Shown here one piece after another: positions 16,982-25,663 of a stretch of DNA of 64,000 nt. Position 1 is the stretch's first letter. Each line of letters opens with the position of its first letter. Source of the DNA: Streptomyces glomeratus (lineage in GTDB: Bacteria > Actinomycetota > Actinomycetes > Streptomycetales > Streptomycetaceae). Location: contig NZ_JAKEEB010000006.1 in the NCBI RefSeq assembly GCF_021462825.1, positions 248,001 through 312,000 of the forward strand, written 5' to 3'. The position numbers were made by a program, and so were the translations under genes. The notes under the pieces are model-generated. The model did no database searches. It was given only the letters and a program-made list of their open reading frames with translations, and was not told where the DNA came from.

Positions 16982-17167
16982 CCGCCCCATCCTGCCGCAC
17001 GCCACCGACAATGTGAGGGGAGAGCGGCCGGGCACGGCCCTCGCCCGGGCGCGGCGCTTCGGGCAGACTGTGCGCCCCCGCATTTGCACCCTGATGCCCC
17101 CGTGTGTCGGGGGAGCATGCCACCATCGTGCGGGCGGTGACCGGTGATACGAGACCAAGAAGAGACG

Positions 17168-20100
17168 ATGAAGCAGCAGGGAGTGCACCCCGACGGAGCG
17201 GAGGGTACCTCTGAGGGTTCGTCGCGCCCGGACACCGCCGCCGCGGGGCGTGACGCGGGCGAAGACGCGCACAAGAAGACGCGGGCGCACGAGGAGGCGC
17301 AGGCGCACGACGAAGCGCAGGCGCACGACGAAGTGCAGGCGCACGACGAAGTGCAGGCACACGACGAAGCGCAGACACACGACGAGGACGACGGCCCGCG
17401 GGGGAAGGACACCCAGGACCCGGCGAAGGACACCCAAGACCCGGGGAAGGACACCCAGGACCCGGCGAAGGACACCCGAGACCCGGCGAAGGACACCCAA
17501 GACCCGGGGACGGACGCCCAGGGCGGCCCGGAGAAGGACGCTCCGCTGCCGCACGCCCCTCACTCGGCCCCTGCCGACGCCCCCAACGACGAGGTGGAGG
17601 GCGACGAACCGCTGCTCCCCGCACGCGTGCACCGTCCGTCCGACCTGATGCGCCTCCTGGTGGGCATCCTCGCGATCGCGGTGCTGCTCGCCATCGCCGC
17701 GTTCGCGCACGGCACCACCTCGGGGCTCGAACAGGACATCAACAAGGGCACGGGACAGGCACCCGATCTCCTGATCAATATCGCGGGTCTGGCGTCGAGC
17801 ATCGCCATCCTGCTGGTGCCGGTCGCCTTCGCGATCGAACGGCTGATCAAGCGGGACGGTCTGCGCATCGCCGACGGCGTCCTCGCGGCGGTTCTCGCCC
17901 ATGGGGTGACCCTCGCCACGGACCTGTGGGTCGCCAGGGGCGCACCGCCCTCGATCCAGGACGCGCTCACCCAGCCCTCCCCCGGGGACATCCACGCCCT
18001 GACCGACCCGGTGCACGGCTATCTCGCGCCCGTCATCGCCTATATGACGGCTGTGGGCATGTCCCGCAGACCGCGCTGGCGTGCCGTGCTGTGGGTGGTG
18101 CTGCTGCTCGACGCCTTCTCCATGCTGGTCACGGGCTACACGACACCGTTCTCGATCATCCTGACGGTGCTGATCGGCTGGAGCGTCGCGGCGGGGACGC
18201 TGTACGCGGTCGGCTCGCCGAACGTACGGCCCACCGGGCGGACCCTGATGGCGGGCCTGCGCACCGTGGGCTTCCGCCCGGTGAGCGCGGCGCGCGAGGA
18301 GACGCCCGACACGGCGGAGAACGGCGACCGCGGCCGGCGCTACTTCGTCACGCTGGAAGACGGCCCGCCCCTGGACGTCACGGTCGTCGACCGCGAGCAG
18401 CAGGCACAGGGCTTCTTCTACCGGGTGTGGCGGCGCCTGACACTGCGCGGGATCACCACCCGCAGCAGCCTTCAGTCGCTGCGCCAGGCCCTGGAGCAGG
18501 AGGCGCTCCTCGCGTACGCGGCCATCGCGGCCGGCGCCAACGCGCCCAAGCTGATCGCGACGTCCGAGCTGGGCCCCGACGCGGTGATGCTCGTCTACGA
18601 ACACACCGGCGGCCGCACTCTGGACCAGCTGGCCGACGAGGAGATCACCGACGGGCTGCTGCACGACACCTGGCACCAGGTGCGGGCGCTGCAGTCGCGG
18701 CGCATCGCGCACCGCCGGCTCGCCGGCGACGCCATCGTGGTGGATCGTTCCGGCACCGTCATCCTCACCGACCTGCGCAGTGGCGAGATCGCGGCCGGCG
18801 ATCTGGTGCTCCGGATGGACATCGCACAGCTGCTGGCCACGCTCGGACTGCGGGTCGGCGCCCGACGGGCGGTGGCCTCCGCGGTCACCGTGCTCGGCCC
18901 GGACGCGGTCGCCGACTGCCTGCCCATGCTGCAGCCGATCGCCCTGACGCGCTCCACGCGCGCGACGCTGCGGAAACTGGCCCGGGAGCGGTCCCAGCGC
19001 GAGCGGGAAGCGGTTCTGGAGGCCTCCCGGCAGGACAAGCTGGCCCGTGCGGAAGCGGGCGACACCACCGGGGTCGTCCTGGACAAGCCCGACAAGAAAG
19101 CCGTACGTGCCGAGCAGCGGGCGGAGAAACGAGCGATCGACGAGGCCCTGGAGGAGGCGCGCGAGGAGGATCTCCTCACCCAGATCCGCCATCAGGTACT
19201 GCGCATCAGGCCGCAGGCGCCGGTCGAACCGGCCCGTCTGGAGCGGGTGCGGCCGCGCACGCTGATCAGTTTCATCGCCGGCGCCATCGGCGCGTACTTC
19301 CTGCTGACACAGCTCACACACATCGAGTTCGGCACGCTCTTCGCCAACGCCCAGTGGGGCTGGGTGGCGGCCGCCGTTTTCTTCTCCGCGTTGAGCTACG
19401 TCGCGGCGGCGATGGCGCTGCTCGGCTTCGTGCCCGAGCGGGTGCCGTTCCTGCGGGCCGTGGCGGCACAGGTCGCCGGGTCGTTCGTGAAGATCGTGGC
19501 GCCCGCGGCGGTCGGCGGTGTCGCGCTCAACACGCGCTTCCTGCAGCGGGCGGGAGTGCGGCCGGGGCTGGCGGTGGCGAGCGTCGGCGCCTCGCAACTG
19601 TTCGGGCTCGGCTGCCATGTGCTGATGCTGCTCTCGTTCGGCTATCTCACCGGCACCGAGAAGACGCCGTCGCTGTCGCCGTCCCGCACCGTCATCGCCG
19701 GTCTGCTGACGGTCGCGGTGCTCGTGCTGGTCGTGACGTCCGTGCCGTTCCTGCGGAAATTCGTCGTCACGCGCGTGAGGTCGCTGTTCGCGGGTGTCGT
19801 GCCGCGCATGCTCGACGTGCTGCAGCGGCCGCAGAAGCTGGTCACCGGCATCGGCGGCATGCTGCTGCTGACCGCGTGCTTCGTGATGTGCCTGGACGCC
19901 TCGATCCGGGCGTTCGGGCACGAGGAGCACACCACCCTGAGCCTGGCCAGTGTCGCGGTGGTGTTCCTGGCGGGCAACGCGCTCGGTTCGGCCGCCCCCA
20001 CCCCCGGCGGCGTGGGCGCGGTCGAGGCGACGCTCACGGTGGGTCTCATCGCCGTCGGCCTGCCCAAGGAGGTCGCGGCGCCCGCGGTGCTGCTGTACCG

Positions 20101-20176
20101 GCTGCTGACCCTGTGGCTGCCGGTCCTGCCGGGGTGGCTGTTCTTCAACCATCTGACGCGCAAGGAAGCGCTGTAG
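17168..20176 (+). CDS. Membrane protein: kinase-like domain plus LPG-synthase-type (UPF0104) domain
   Basis: About 1000 residues in four parts: a hydrophilic repeat tail (1-155); a first membrane domain (about 160-350, roughly six helices); a soluble kinase-like domain (about 390-620); and a C-terminal lysylphosphatidylglycerol-synthase-type membrane domain (about 698-1000, with A-P-T-P-G-G-V-G-A-V-E-A near its end). The soluble domain recalls ABC1/APH kinases: V-M-L-V-Y-E-H hinge-like strand, H-R-R-L-A-G-D-A-I-V near 514 and T-D-L-R-S-G near 533, but the HRD and DFG positions are degenerate. A role in lipid or envelope-precursor transport is inference. ATG 17168 is preferred over the upstream in-frame start at 17144. 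Confidence 0.85.
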   Translation: MKQQGVHPDGAEGTSEGSSRPDTAAAGRDAGEDAHKKTRAHEEAQAHDEAQAHDEVQAHDEVQAHDEAQTHDEDDGPRGKDTQDPAKDTQDPGKDTQDPAKDTRDPAKDTQDPGTDAQGGPEKDAPLPHAPHSAPADAPNDEVEGDEPLLPARVHRPSDLMRLLVGILAIAVLLAIAAFAHGTTSGLEQDINKGTGQAPDLLINIAGLASSIAILLVPVAFAIERLIKRDGLRIADGVLAAVLAHGVTLATDLWVARGAPPSIQDALTQPSPGDIHALTDPVHGYLAPVIAYMTAVGMSRRPRWRAVLWVVLLLDAFSMLVTGYTTPFSIILTVLIGWSVAAGTLYAVGSPNVRPTGRTLMAGLRTVGFRPVSAAREETPDTAENGDRGRRYFVTLEDGPPLDVTVVDREQQAQGFFYRVWRRLTLRGITTRSSLQSLRQALEQEALLAYAAIAAGANAPKLIATSELGPDAVMLVYEHTGGRTLDQLADEEITDGLLHDTWHQVRALQSRRIAHRRLAGDAIVVDRSGTVILTDLRSGEIAAGDLVLRMDIAQLLATLGLRVGARRAVASAVTVLGPDAVADCLPMLQPIALTRSTRATLRKLARERSQREREAVLEASRQDKLARAEAGDTTGVVLDKPDKKAVRAEQRAEKRAIDEALEEAREEDLLTQIRHQVLRIRPQAPVEPARLERVRPRTLISFIAGAIGAYFLLTQLTHIEFGTLFANAQWGWVAAAVFFSALSYVAAAMALLGFVPERVPFLRAVAAQVAGSFVKIVAPAAVGGVALNTRFLQRAGVRPGLAVASVGASQLFGLGCHVLMLLSFGYLTGTEKTPSLSPSRTVIAGLLTVAVLVLVVTSVPFLRKFVVTRVRSLFAGVVPRMLDVLQRPQKLVTGIGGMLLLTACFVMCLDASIRAFGHEEHTTLSLASVAVVFLAGNALGSAAPTPGGVGAVEATLTVGLIAVGLPKEVAAPAVLLYRLLTLWLPVLPGWLFFNHLTRKEAL
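17283..17512 (+). repeat. Two coding tandem repeats (18 bp and 21 bp)
   Basis: An 18-base unit encoding A-H-D-E-V-Q (about six copies, 17283-17390) is followed by a 21-base unit encoding K-D-T-Q-D-P-A (five copies, about 17404-17512). Together they form the disordered N-terminal tail of the membrane protein. Confidence 0.9.
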
Positions 20177-20270
20177 GCACGCGTACGAGGGCGGCCGCCG
20201 TGGAGGGGGCGGCTCACCCGCACGGGTCATGCCCCGAGCGCTCCGCCCCGTACGGCCCCACGATGGGAGC

Positions 20271-21815
20271 ATGCCGAACCGCTTCCGCATCCGGACCGCC
20301 GCCCTGACCGCCGCCGCCGTCGTCCTGCCCTCCTTGATGGCGGGCTGCGCCGGCGGCTTCGTGGACGGGGAGTTGTCGAGTCAGAAGCTGATCTGGAAGG
20401 ACTGCCCCGCGCCGTCCGAGTCGGAGGGCGGCGGCAGTGCTCCCCCTCCCCTGCCGCACGGCGGCCGGTGGCAGTGCACGACCATGAAGGCGCCCCTGAA
20501 CTGGAACGACCCCACCAGCGGCACCATCGGGATCGCACTGATCCGGGTGAAGTCCAGCGGTCCCCCGAGCAAGCGGATCGGGTCCCTCGTGTTCAACTTC
20601 GGCGGTCCCGGCGGCTCCGGAATCACCGCACTGCCCGCCTTCGCGCCGGACTACGAGACCCTGCGCACCCGCTACGACCTGGTGAGCTTCGATCCACGCG
20701 GGGTCGGCCGCAGCGCGGGCGTCGAGTGCGAGGACGACCAGCAGCTCGACGCGTTCTTCCAGCAGGACATGACGCCCGACACCGCGGCCGAGCAGAGCAC
20801 TTTCCTGAACAGCATCAAGCAGTTCAACAAGGGCTGCCGGCAGCGCTCGGGCCGCGTCCTGCCCTATGTGCGCACCACCGAGGCCGCCCGCGACATGGAC
20901 CTGATGCGCAAGGTGCTCGGCGACGCCAGGCTGCACTACTTCGGCATCTCGTACGGCACCGAACTCGGCGCCGTCTACGCACACCTGTTCCCCAAGAACG
21001 TGGGACGGGCCGTCCTCGACGCGGTCGTCGACCCGACGGGCGACCCGGTACAGGGCTCGCTCGCACAGGCCAAGGGCTTCCAGCTCGCGCTGGACAACTA
21101 CGCCCGGGACTGCACCTCGAAGAGCACGGGCTGCCCGGTCGGCCGCACCCCGAGCGACGTCAAGAACCGGATCGCCAAACTGCTCAAGGACCTCGACGAG
21201 AAGCCGATCCCCGGCATCTTCCCCCGTCGCCTGACCCAGACCGCCGCCACCAACGGCATCGCGCAGGCCCTGTACTCCAAGGACTTCTGGGGATACCTCA
21301 CCGAGGGGCTGGTACAGGCGTACGCGGGCAACGGCAAGGTGCTGATGGCGCTGTCGGACGCGCTGAACGGGCGCAACGAGAACGGCCAGTACAGCAATCT
21401 CATCCCCGCGAACGTCGCGATCAACTGCGCGGACCAGAAGCCCCGGTACACCGTCGCCGATGTGAAGGCGCAGCTGCCGCGGTTCCGGGCCGCCTCTCCG
21501 CTGTTCGGCGACTATCTGGCCTGGGGCCTGCTCAGCTGCACCAACTGGCCCGTGGCCGGAGCCGCCGTCCACCCGGACGTGAGCGCACCCGGCGCCCCGC
21601 CGATTCTCGTGATCGGCAACACCGGCGACCCGGCCACCCCGTACGAGGGGGCGAGGAGGATGGTGCAGGCGCTCGGACCCGGTGTCGGCGTGGAGCTGAC
21701 GTACAAGGGCCAGGGGCACGGTTCGTACGACAGCAAGAACAAGTGTGTGCAGACCGCCGTCAACAACTACCTGCTGAACGGCAGGGTCCCCGCGGCGGGC
21801 ACCGTCTGCTCCTGA
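20271..21815 (+). CDS. Secreted alpha/beta hydrolase, S33-type tripeptidyl aminopeptidase-like lipoprotein
   Basis: A lipoprotein signal peptide with lipobox L-M-A-G-C (Cys about residue 25) leads into a ~490-residue alpha/beta hydrolase. Catalytic elements: oxyanion loop N-F-G-G-P-G-G-S-G, nucleophile Ser in G-I-S-Y-G-T-E, Asp in N-T-G-D-P-A-T-P and His in G-Q-G-H-G-S-Y. This is the pattern of Streptomyces S33 aminopeptidase-like enzymes, which release N-terminal peptides outside the cell. ATG 20271 is chosen because GGGAG precedes it and it opens the signal peptide. The next gene is a paralogue. Confidence 0.9.
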   Translation: MPNRFRIRTAALTAAAVVLPSLMAGCAGGFVDGELSSQKLIWKDCPAPSESEGGGSAPPPLPHGGRWQCTTMKAPLNWNDPTSGTIGIALIRVKSSGPPSKRIGSLVFNFGGPGGSGITALPAFAPDYETLRTRYDLVSFDPRGVGRSAGVECEDDQQLDAFFQQDMTPDTAAEQSTFLNSIKQFNKGCRQRSGRVLPYVRTTEAARDMDLMRKVLGDARLHYFGISYGTELGAVYAHLFPKNVGRAVLDAVVDPTGDPVQGSLAQAKGFQLALDNYARDCTSKSTGCPVGRTPSDVKNRIAKLLKDLDEKPIPGIFPRRLTQTAATNGIAQALYSKDFWGYLTEGLVQAYAGNGKVLMALSDALNGRNENGQYSNLIPANVAINCADQKPRYTVADVKAQLPRFRAASPLFGDYLAWGLLSCTNWPVAGAAVHPDVSAPGAPPILVIGNTGDPATPYEGARRMVQALGPGVGVELTYKGQGHGSYDSKNKCVQTAVNNYLLNGRVPAAGTVCS

Positions 21816-21943
21816 TCCCCGGACGGAGGAAAAGTGCAGGTCAGACTGTTGTCCACAGGCAGCCATGGGCTCGGTTCGATCCGCCTACTATGGCCTGACC
21901 GCTCCCCGCTGCTCCGTGCGGAGAGCTCGTGAGGGGGATGCAC

Positions 21944-23485
21944 ATGCCACGTTTCGCACGGTGGACGGCCGCGGTCGCGGCCGCTCTGCTGATCACCGGC
22001 TGCGGCAGCGGTTCGTCCGGCTCGGGGACGGACGACGACGGCAAGGGCCGCTCGGGTGCGCCGGTGTCGGCGCCGCGGCAGGCCGAAGGGCCGGGACTGC
22101 CCGCCTCGCTCACCGGCCAGAAGCTCAAGTGGAGCCGGTGCAAGGGCGCTTCGGTGCCGGGCGGCGACTGGCTGTGCGCGACGCTGAAGGCGCCACTGGA
22201 CTGGTCGAAGCCGGACGGTGACACGATCGGCCTCGCACTGATCCGATCGAAGGCGACCGGCGACCAGCGCATAGGCTCGCTCCTGTTCAACTTCGGGGGC
22301 CCCGGCGGCTCCGGCATCGCGACGATGCCGTCGTACGCGAGCGCGGTCTCCACGCTCCACGAGCGATACGACCTGGTGAGCTGGGATCCGCGCGGAGTCG
22401 GCCGGAGCGAAGGCGTCCGCTGCCGCAGCGACAGGGCGATCCAGGCGGCCGAGTCCATCGACGCCACACCGGACGACGCCGCCGAGGAGAAGGCGTACCT
22501 GGATGACGCCGTCGACTTCGGCAGGGGGTGTGCGAAGGCGGCCGGGAAGCTGATCGCACACGTGTCGACGACCGACACCGCACGCGACATGGACCTGATG
22601 CGCCAGGTCCTCGGCGACCGGACGATGCACTACTTCGGCATCTCGTACGGCACCGAACTGGGCGGTGTGTACGCCCACCTGTTCCCGCAGAACGTGGGGC
22701 GGATGGTGCTGGACGCCGTGGTCGACCCGACCGCCGACAGCCTGGGCCATGCGAAGAACCAGACCCGGGGTTTCCAGCGCGCGCTCGACAACTACCTCGC
22801 GTCGACGGGCCAGGACCCCCGGCAGGGCTCCCGGAAGATAGCGGCCATGCTCAAGCGGATCGACGCCAAGCCGCTGCCCACGTCGTCCGGTCGCAAGCTC
22901 ACCCAGACCCTGGCCCTCACCGGCATCGTCCTGCCGCTCTACAGCAAGGAGAGCTGGCCCATCCTCACCAGCGCCCTCAAGGCAGCGCAGAACGGGAACG
23001 GCTCCGAACTGCTGCGGCTGGCCGACGAGTACAACGACCGCGACGCCCTCGGGCATTACGGCACGACAACGCACTCACAGCGGGTCATATCGTGCCTGGA
23101 CGAGAAGCAGCGGCCGACGGCCGGGCAGGTGAGGCGACTGCTGCCGGAGTTCGAGAGGATTTCGCCCGTGTTCGGCGACTATCTGGGCTGGGACACGGTC
23201 GGCTGGTGCCACGACTGGCCGGTGGCCGGACAGGTCGACCACGCGGAGGTCAGTGCGCCGGGAGCCGCGCCCGTGCTGCTGGTGGGCAACACCGGGGACC
23301 CGGCGACTCCGTACGAGGGCGCCCGCAAGATGGCCGACGGGCTGGGCAAGGGCGTCGGTGTCGAGCTCACCTGGAAGGGCGAGGGCCACGGCGCGTACGG
23401 AAGCGGAAGCGCCTGCGTGGACTCGACGGTGAACGGGTACCTCCTGGACGGCACGGTTCCGAAGGACGGCGAGATCTGTGCCTGA
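21944..23485 (+). CDS. Secreted alpha/beta hydrolase, paralogue of the upstream gene
   Basis: Similar throughout to the preceding protein, with lipobox L-I-T-G-C, N-F-G-G-P-G-G-S-G, G-I-S-Y-G-T-E-L-G, N-T-G-D-P-A-T-P and G-E-G-H-G-A-Y. It is probably a surface-anchored S33-type peptidase. The 128-base gap and the shared motifs indicate a tandem duplication with considerable divergence. ATG 21944 is preferred: GAGGGGG lies seven bases upstream, whereas ATG 21938 sits directly on that SD and GTG 21929 upstream of it. It ends facing moeZ across a hairpin terminator. Confidence 0.9.
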   Translation: MPRFARWTAAVAAALLITGCGSGSSGSGTDDDGKGRSGAPVSAPRQAEGPGLPASLTGQKLKWSRCKGASVPGGDWLCATLKAPLDWSKPDGDTIGLALIRSKATGDQRIGSLLFNFGGPGGSGIATMPSYASAVSTLHERYDLVSWDPRGVGRSEGVRCRSDRAIQAAESIDATPDDAAEEKAYLDDAVDFGRGCAKAAGKLIAHVSTTDTARDMDLMRQVLGDRTMHYFGISYGTELGGVYAHLFPQNVGRMVLDAVVDPTADSLGHAKNQTRGFQRALDNYLASTGQDPRQGSRKIAAMLKRIDAKPLPTSSGRKLTQTLALTGIVLPLYSKESWPILTSALKAAQNGNGSELLRLADEYNDRDALGHYGTTTHSQRVISCLDEKQRPTAGQVRRLLPEFERISPVFGDYLGWDTVGWCHDWPVAGQVDHAEVSAPGAAPVLLVGNTGDPATPYEGARKMADGLGKGVGVELTWKGEGHGAYGSGSACVDSTVNGYLLDGTVPKDGEICA

Positions 23486-23595
23486 GGCTGCGCGCGCACG
23501 CCTCCGGGCGGGCCGCGGAGTGACCTGGTTCCCCGAAGGCCTGGCCTGAGCGGATAGGGCCCACCGCCCGGTGCGAGACGGCTGAGCGTCCGGCC

Positions 23596-23650
23596 ACGAC
23601 AGAGGCCCACAGCATCTGAACCGGTCAGAGCCGTGGGCCTGTTCTGTCGT
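23596..23650. terminator. Bidirectional terminator between hydrolase and moeZ
   Basis: Arms 23596-23610 and 23633-23650 pair over 15 bp with a three-base bulge; the sequence ends in TTCTGTCGT. It lies between convergent genes. Confidence 0.75.
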
Positions 23651-23671
23651 GCTGGTCGGCGGGACCGCCGG

Positions 23672-24850
23672 TCAGTACACCGGCTTGTCCGGCTCGATCT
23701 GGTTGACCCAGCCGATGACGCCGCCGCCGACGTGAACCGCGTCCGCGAAGCCCGCCGACTTCAGGACGGCGAGGACTTCCGCACTGCGGACACCCGTCTT
23801 GCAGTGCAGGACGATCTTCTTGTCCTGCGGCAGGTTCTGCAGGGCCGCGCCCAGGAGGAACTCGTTCTTCGGGATCAGCCGGGCGCCCGGGATGGAGACG
23901 ATCTCGTACTCGTTCGGCTCGCGGACGTCGATGATGTCGATGCTCTCGCCGTCGTCGATCCACTCCTTGAGCTGCTTGGGAGTGATCGTCGAGCCGGCGG
24001 CCGCCGCCTGGGCCTCCTCGGAGACGACGCCGCAGAAGGCCTCGTAGTCGATCAGCTCGGTGACGGTGGGGTTCTCGCCGCAGACCGCGCAGTTGGGGTC
24101 CTTGCGGACCTTGACCTGGCGGTACTGCATCTCCAGGGCGTCGTAGACCATCAGCCGGCCCACCAGCGGCTCGCCGGTGCCGGTGAGGACCTTGATCGCT
24201 TCGGTGACCTGGATGGAGCCGATGGACGCGCACAGCACGCCCAGCACGCCGCCCTCGGCGCAGGAGGGGACCATGCCCGGCGGCGGGGGCTCCGGGTACA
24301 GGCAGCGGTAGCAGGGGCCGTGCTCCGACCAGAAGACGGAGGCCTGGCCGTCGAAGCGGTAGATCGAGCCCCAGACATACGGCTTGTTCAGCAGCACGCA
24401 CGCGTCGTTGACCAGGTAGCGGGTCGCGAAGTTGTCCGTGCCGTCGACGATCAGGTCGTACTGGCTGAAGATGTCCATCACGTTGTCGGCCTCGAGCCGC
24501 TCCTCGTGAAGGATCACGTTCACGTAGGGGTTGATGCCCTTGACCGTGTCGCGCGCCGACTCGGCCTTGGAGCGGCCGATGTCGGCCTGGCTGTGGATGA
24601 TCTGCCGCTGGAGGTTCGACTCGTCGACCTCGTCGAACTCCACGATGCCGAGCGTTCCCACGCCCGCCGCGGCCAGGTACATCAGCGCCGGCGAACCCAG
24701 ACCGCCGGCGCCCACACAGAGCACCTTGGCGTTCTTCAGCCGCTTCTGCCCGTCCATCCCGACGTCCGGGATGATCAGGTGGCGGGAGTACCTGCGAACC
24801 TCGTCTACGGTGAGCTCGGCAGCCGGCTCGACCAGGGGTGGCAGCGACAC
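23672..24850 (-). CDS. moeZ: Adenylyltransferase/sulfurtransferase MoeZ
   Basis: A 392-residue MoeB-ThiF domain fused to a rhodanese domain. Visible are the nucleotide loop G-A-G-G-L-G-S-P, the R-x-I-I-H-S-Q-A-D-I-G helix, two zinc CxxC pairs (C-Y-R-C, C-A-V-C), and the rhodanese active-site loop H-C-K-T-G-V-R-S with its sulfur-carrying Cys. MoeZ activates small sulfur-carrier proteins (MoaD, ThiS, CysO-like) as adenylates and converts them to thiocarboxylates for molybdopterin, thiamine and, in actinobacteria, some natural products. The length matches actinobacterial MoeZ. It is monocistronic by layout. Confidence 0.95.
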   Translation of the reverse strand: MSLPPLVEPAAELTVDEVRRYSRHLIIPDVGMDGQKRLKNAKVLCVGAGGLGSPALMYLAAAGVGTLGIVEFDEVDESNLQRQIIHSQADIGRSKAESARDTVKGINPYVNVILHEERLEADNVMDIFSQYDLIVDGTDNFATRYLVNDACVLLNKPYVWGSIYRFDGQASVFWSEHGPCYRCLYPEPPPPGMVPSCAEGGVLGVLCASIGSIQVTEAIKVLTGTGEPLVGRLMVYDALEMQYRQVKVRKDPNCAVCGENPTVTELIDYEAFCGVVSEEAQAAAAGSTITPKQLKEWIDDGESIDIIDVREPNEYEIVSIPGARLIPKNEFLLGAALQNLPQDKKIVLHCKTGVRSAEVLAVLKSAGFADAVHVGGGVIGWVNQIEPDKPVY

Positions 24851-24913
24851 GGGGACTCCGTTGGTCGGTCAATCACTACGGTTGTTCTCCTCGTAACACT
24901 GCCACGCCCTTCT

Positions 24914-25663
24914 TCATTCCGAGACACCTGTTCCGAGGCGCGAGACGATGTCGTCCCAGTAGCCGGGCATGGTCTCCCAGGGGTCGCTGCAGCCGCCGCG
25001 GGCCGTGCGGTCGGTGAACCAGATGGTTCCCGCGCCCTGCCAGCGGGCGATGCGCAGCGCCTCCTCCAGATGGCCGCGCGGCACCCCGTGCACGAAGTGG
25101 CAGAACCGCTCGGGCGGGTACTCGGCGGTCCACTCGGCCACCTGCGACCAGCGGTAGTCGTTCCAGGAGCCGGAGAAGGTGACCAGCTGGTCGGCGTTCT
25201 CGGCGTATCCGGGGTAGGGGTGGGTGCCGTGCCCCAGGACGATGTGCCCGTGGCCGAGGAGCGCCCGGAGCGTGGTGATCACGCGGTGGATCTCGGGGAG
25301 CGCGACGCGGTCGGTGGGGCACCGGTCCAGGAGGAAGCCGTCGACCCGGTACCAGTCGAGGTAGCGGTGAGCGTCGGAGATCACCTCCCCGAACGGTCGT
25401 GCGCCCTGGGTGACGTCGAGGTGACCGAGAACCCGGACACCCGCGGTGCGCAGGCGTCCCGTGGCCTCCAGGCAGTGCGGGTCGGGGAGGGTGCCGGGGC
25501 CGTCGCTCACATTGAGCACGGCCCAGTGCACCGGGGTGCCCGGGCGGGTGAGCGCACCCCATTCCGCGGGGGCGACCAGGGGGTGCGCGTATCCGGGGAT
25601 GCCGAGGCCGACGCCCAGACCGGTGCTCGCGGTGTCTGTCGTGGTGCTGGTCAGATGCGGCAC
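24914..25663 (-). CDS. Spherulin-4-like glycoside hydrolase
   Basis: A 249-residue protein with the spherulin-4 pattern: N-terminal I-P-G-Y strand, N-V-S-D-G-P-G loop, G-V-R-V-L-G-H-L-D-V-T, Y-L-D-W-Y-R-V-D-G-F-L-L-D and a C-terminal D-W-E-T-M-P-like end. Characterised relatives (fungal Sph3; PelA hydrolase domain more distantly) cut alpha-1,4-linked galactosamine polymers. The acidic pair usually following V-D-G-x-x-x is D-R here, not D-E, so activity is uncertain. No signal peptide is seen, so it may be cytosolic or exported otherwise. GTG 25663 is set by GGAGG and overlaps the epimerase by 13 bases. Confidence 0.75.
   Translation of the reverse strand: MPHLTSTTTDTASTGLGVGLGIPGYAHPLVAPAEWGALTRPGTPVHWAVLNVSDGPGTLPDPHCLEATGRLRTAGVRVLGHLDVTQGARPFGEVISDAHRYLDWYRVDGFLLDRCPTDRVALPEIHRVITTLRALLGHGHIVLGHGTHPYPGYAENADQLVTFSGSWNDYRWSQVAEWTAEYPPERFCHFVHGVPRGHLEEALRIARWQGAGTIWFTDRTARGGCSDPWETMPGYWDDIVSRLGTGVSE

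Noticed and set aside
16616..20290. 1224-codon minus-strand open frame antisense to the kinase/LPG-type gene
   Set aside because: Only the last 121 residues (Atl) have family motifs and an SD. The rest mirrors the other strand's codon bias, a typical high-GC shadow.
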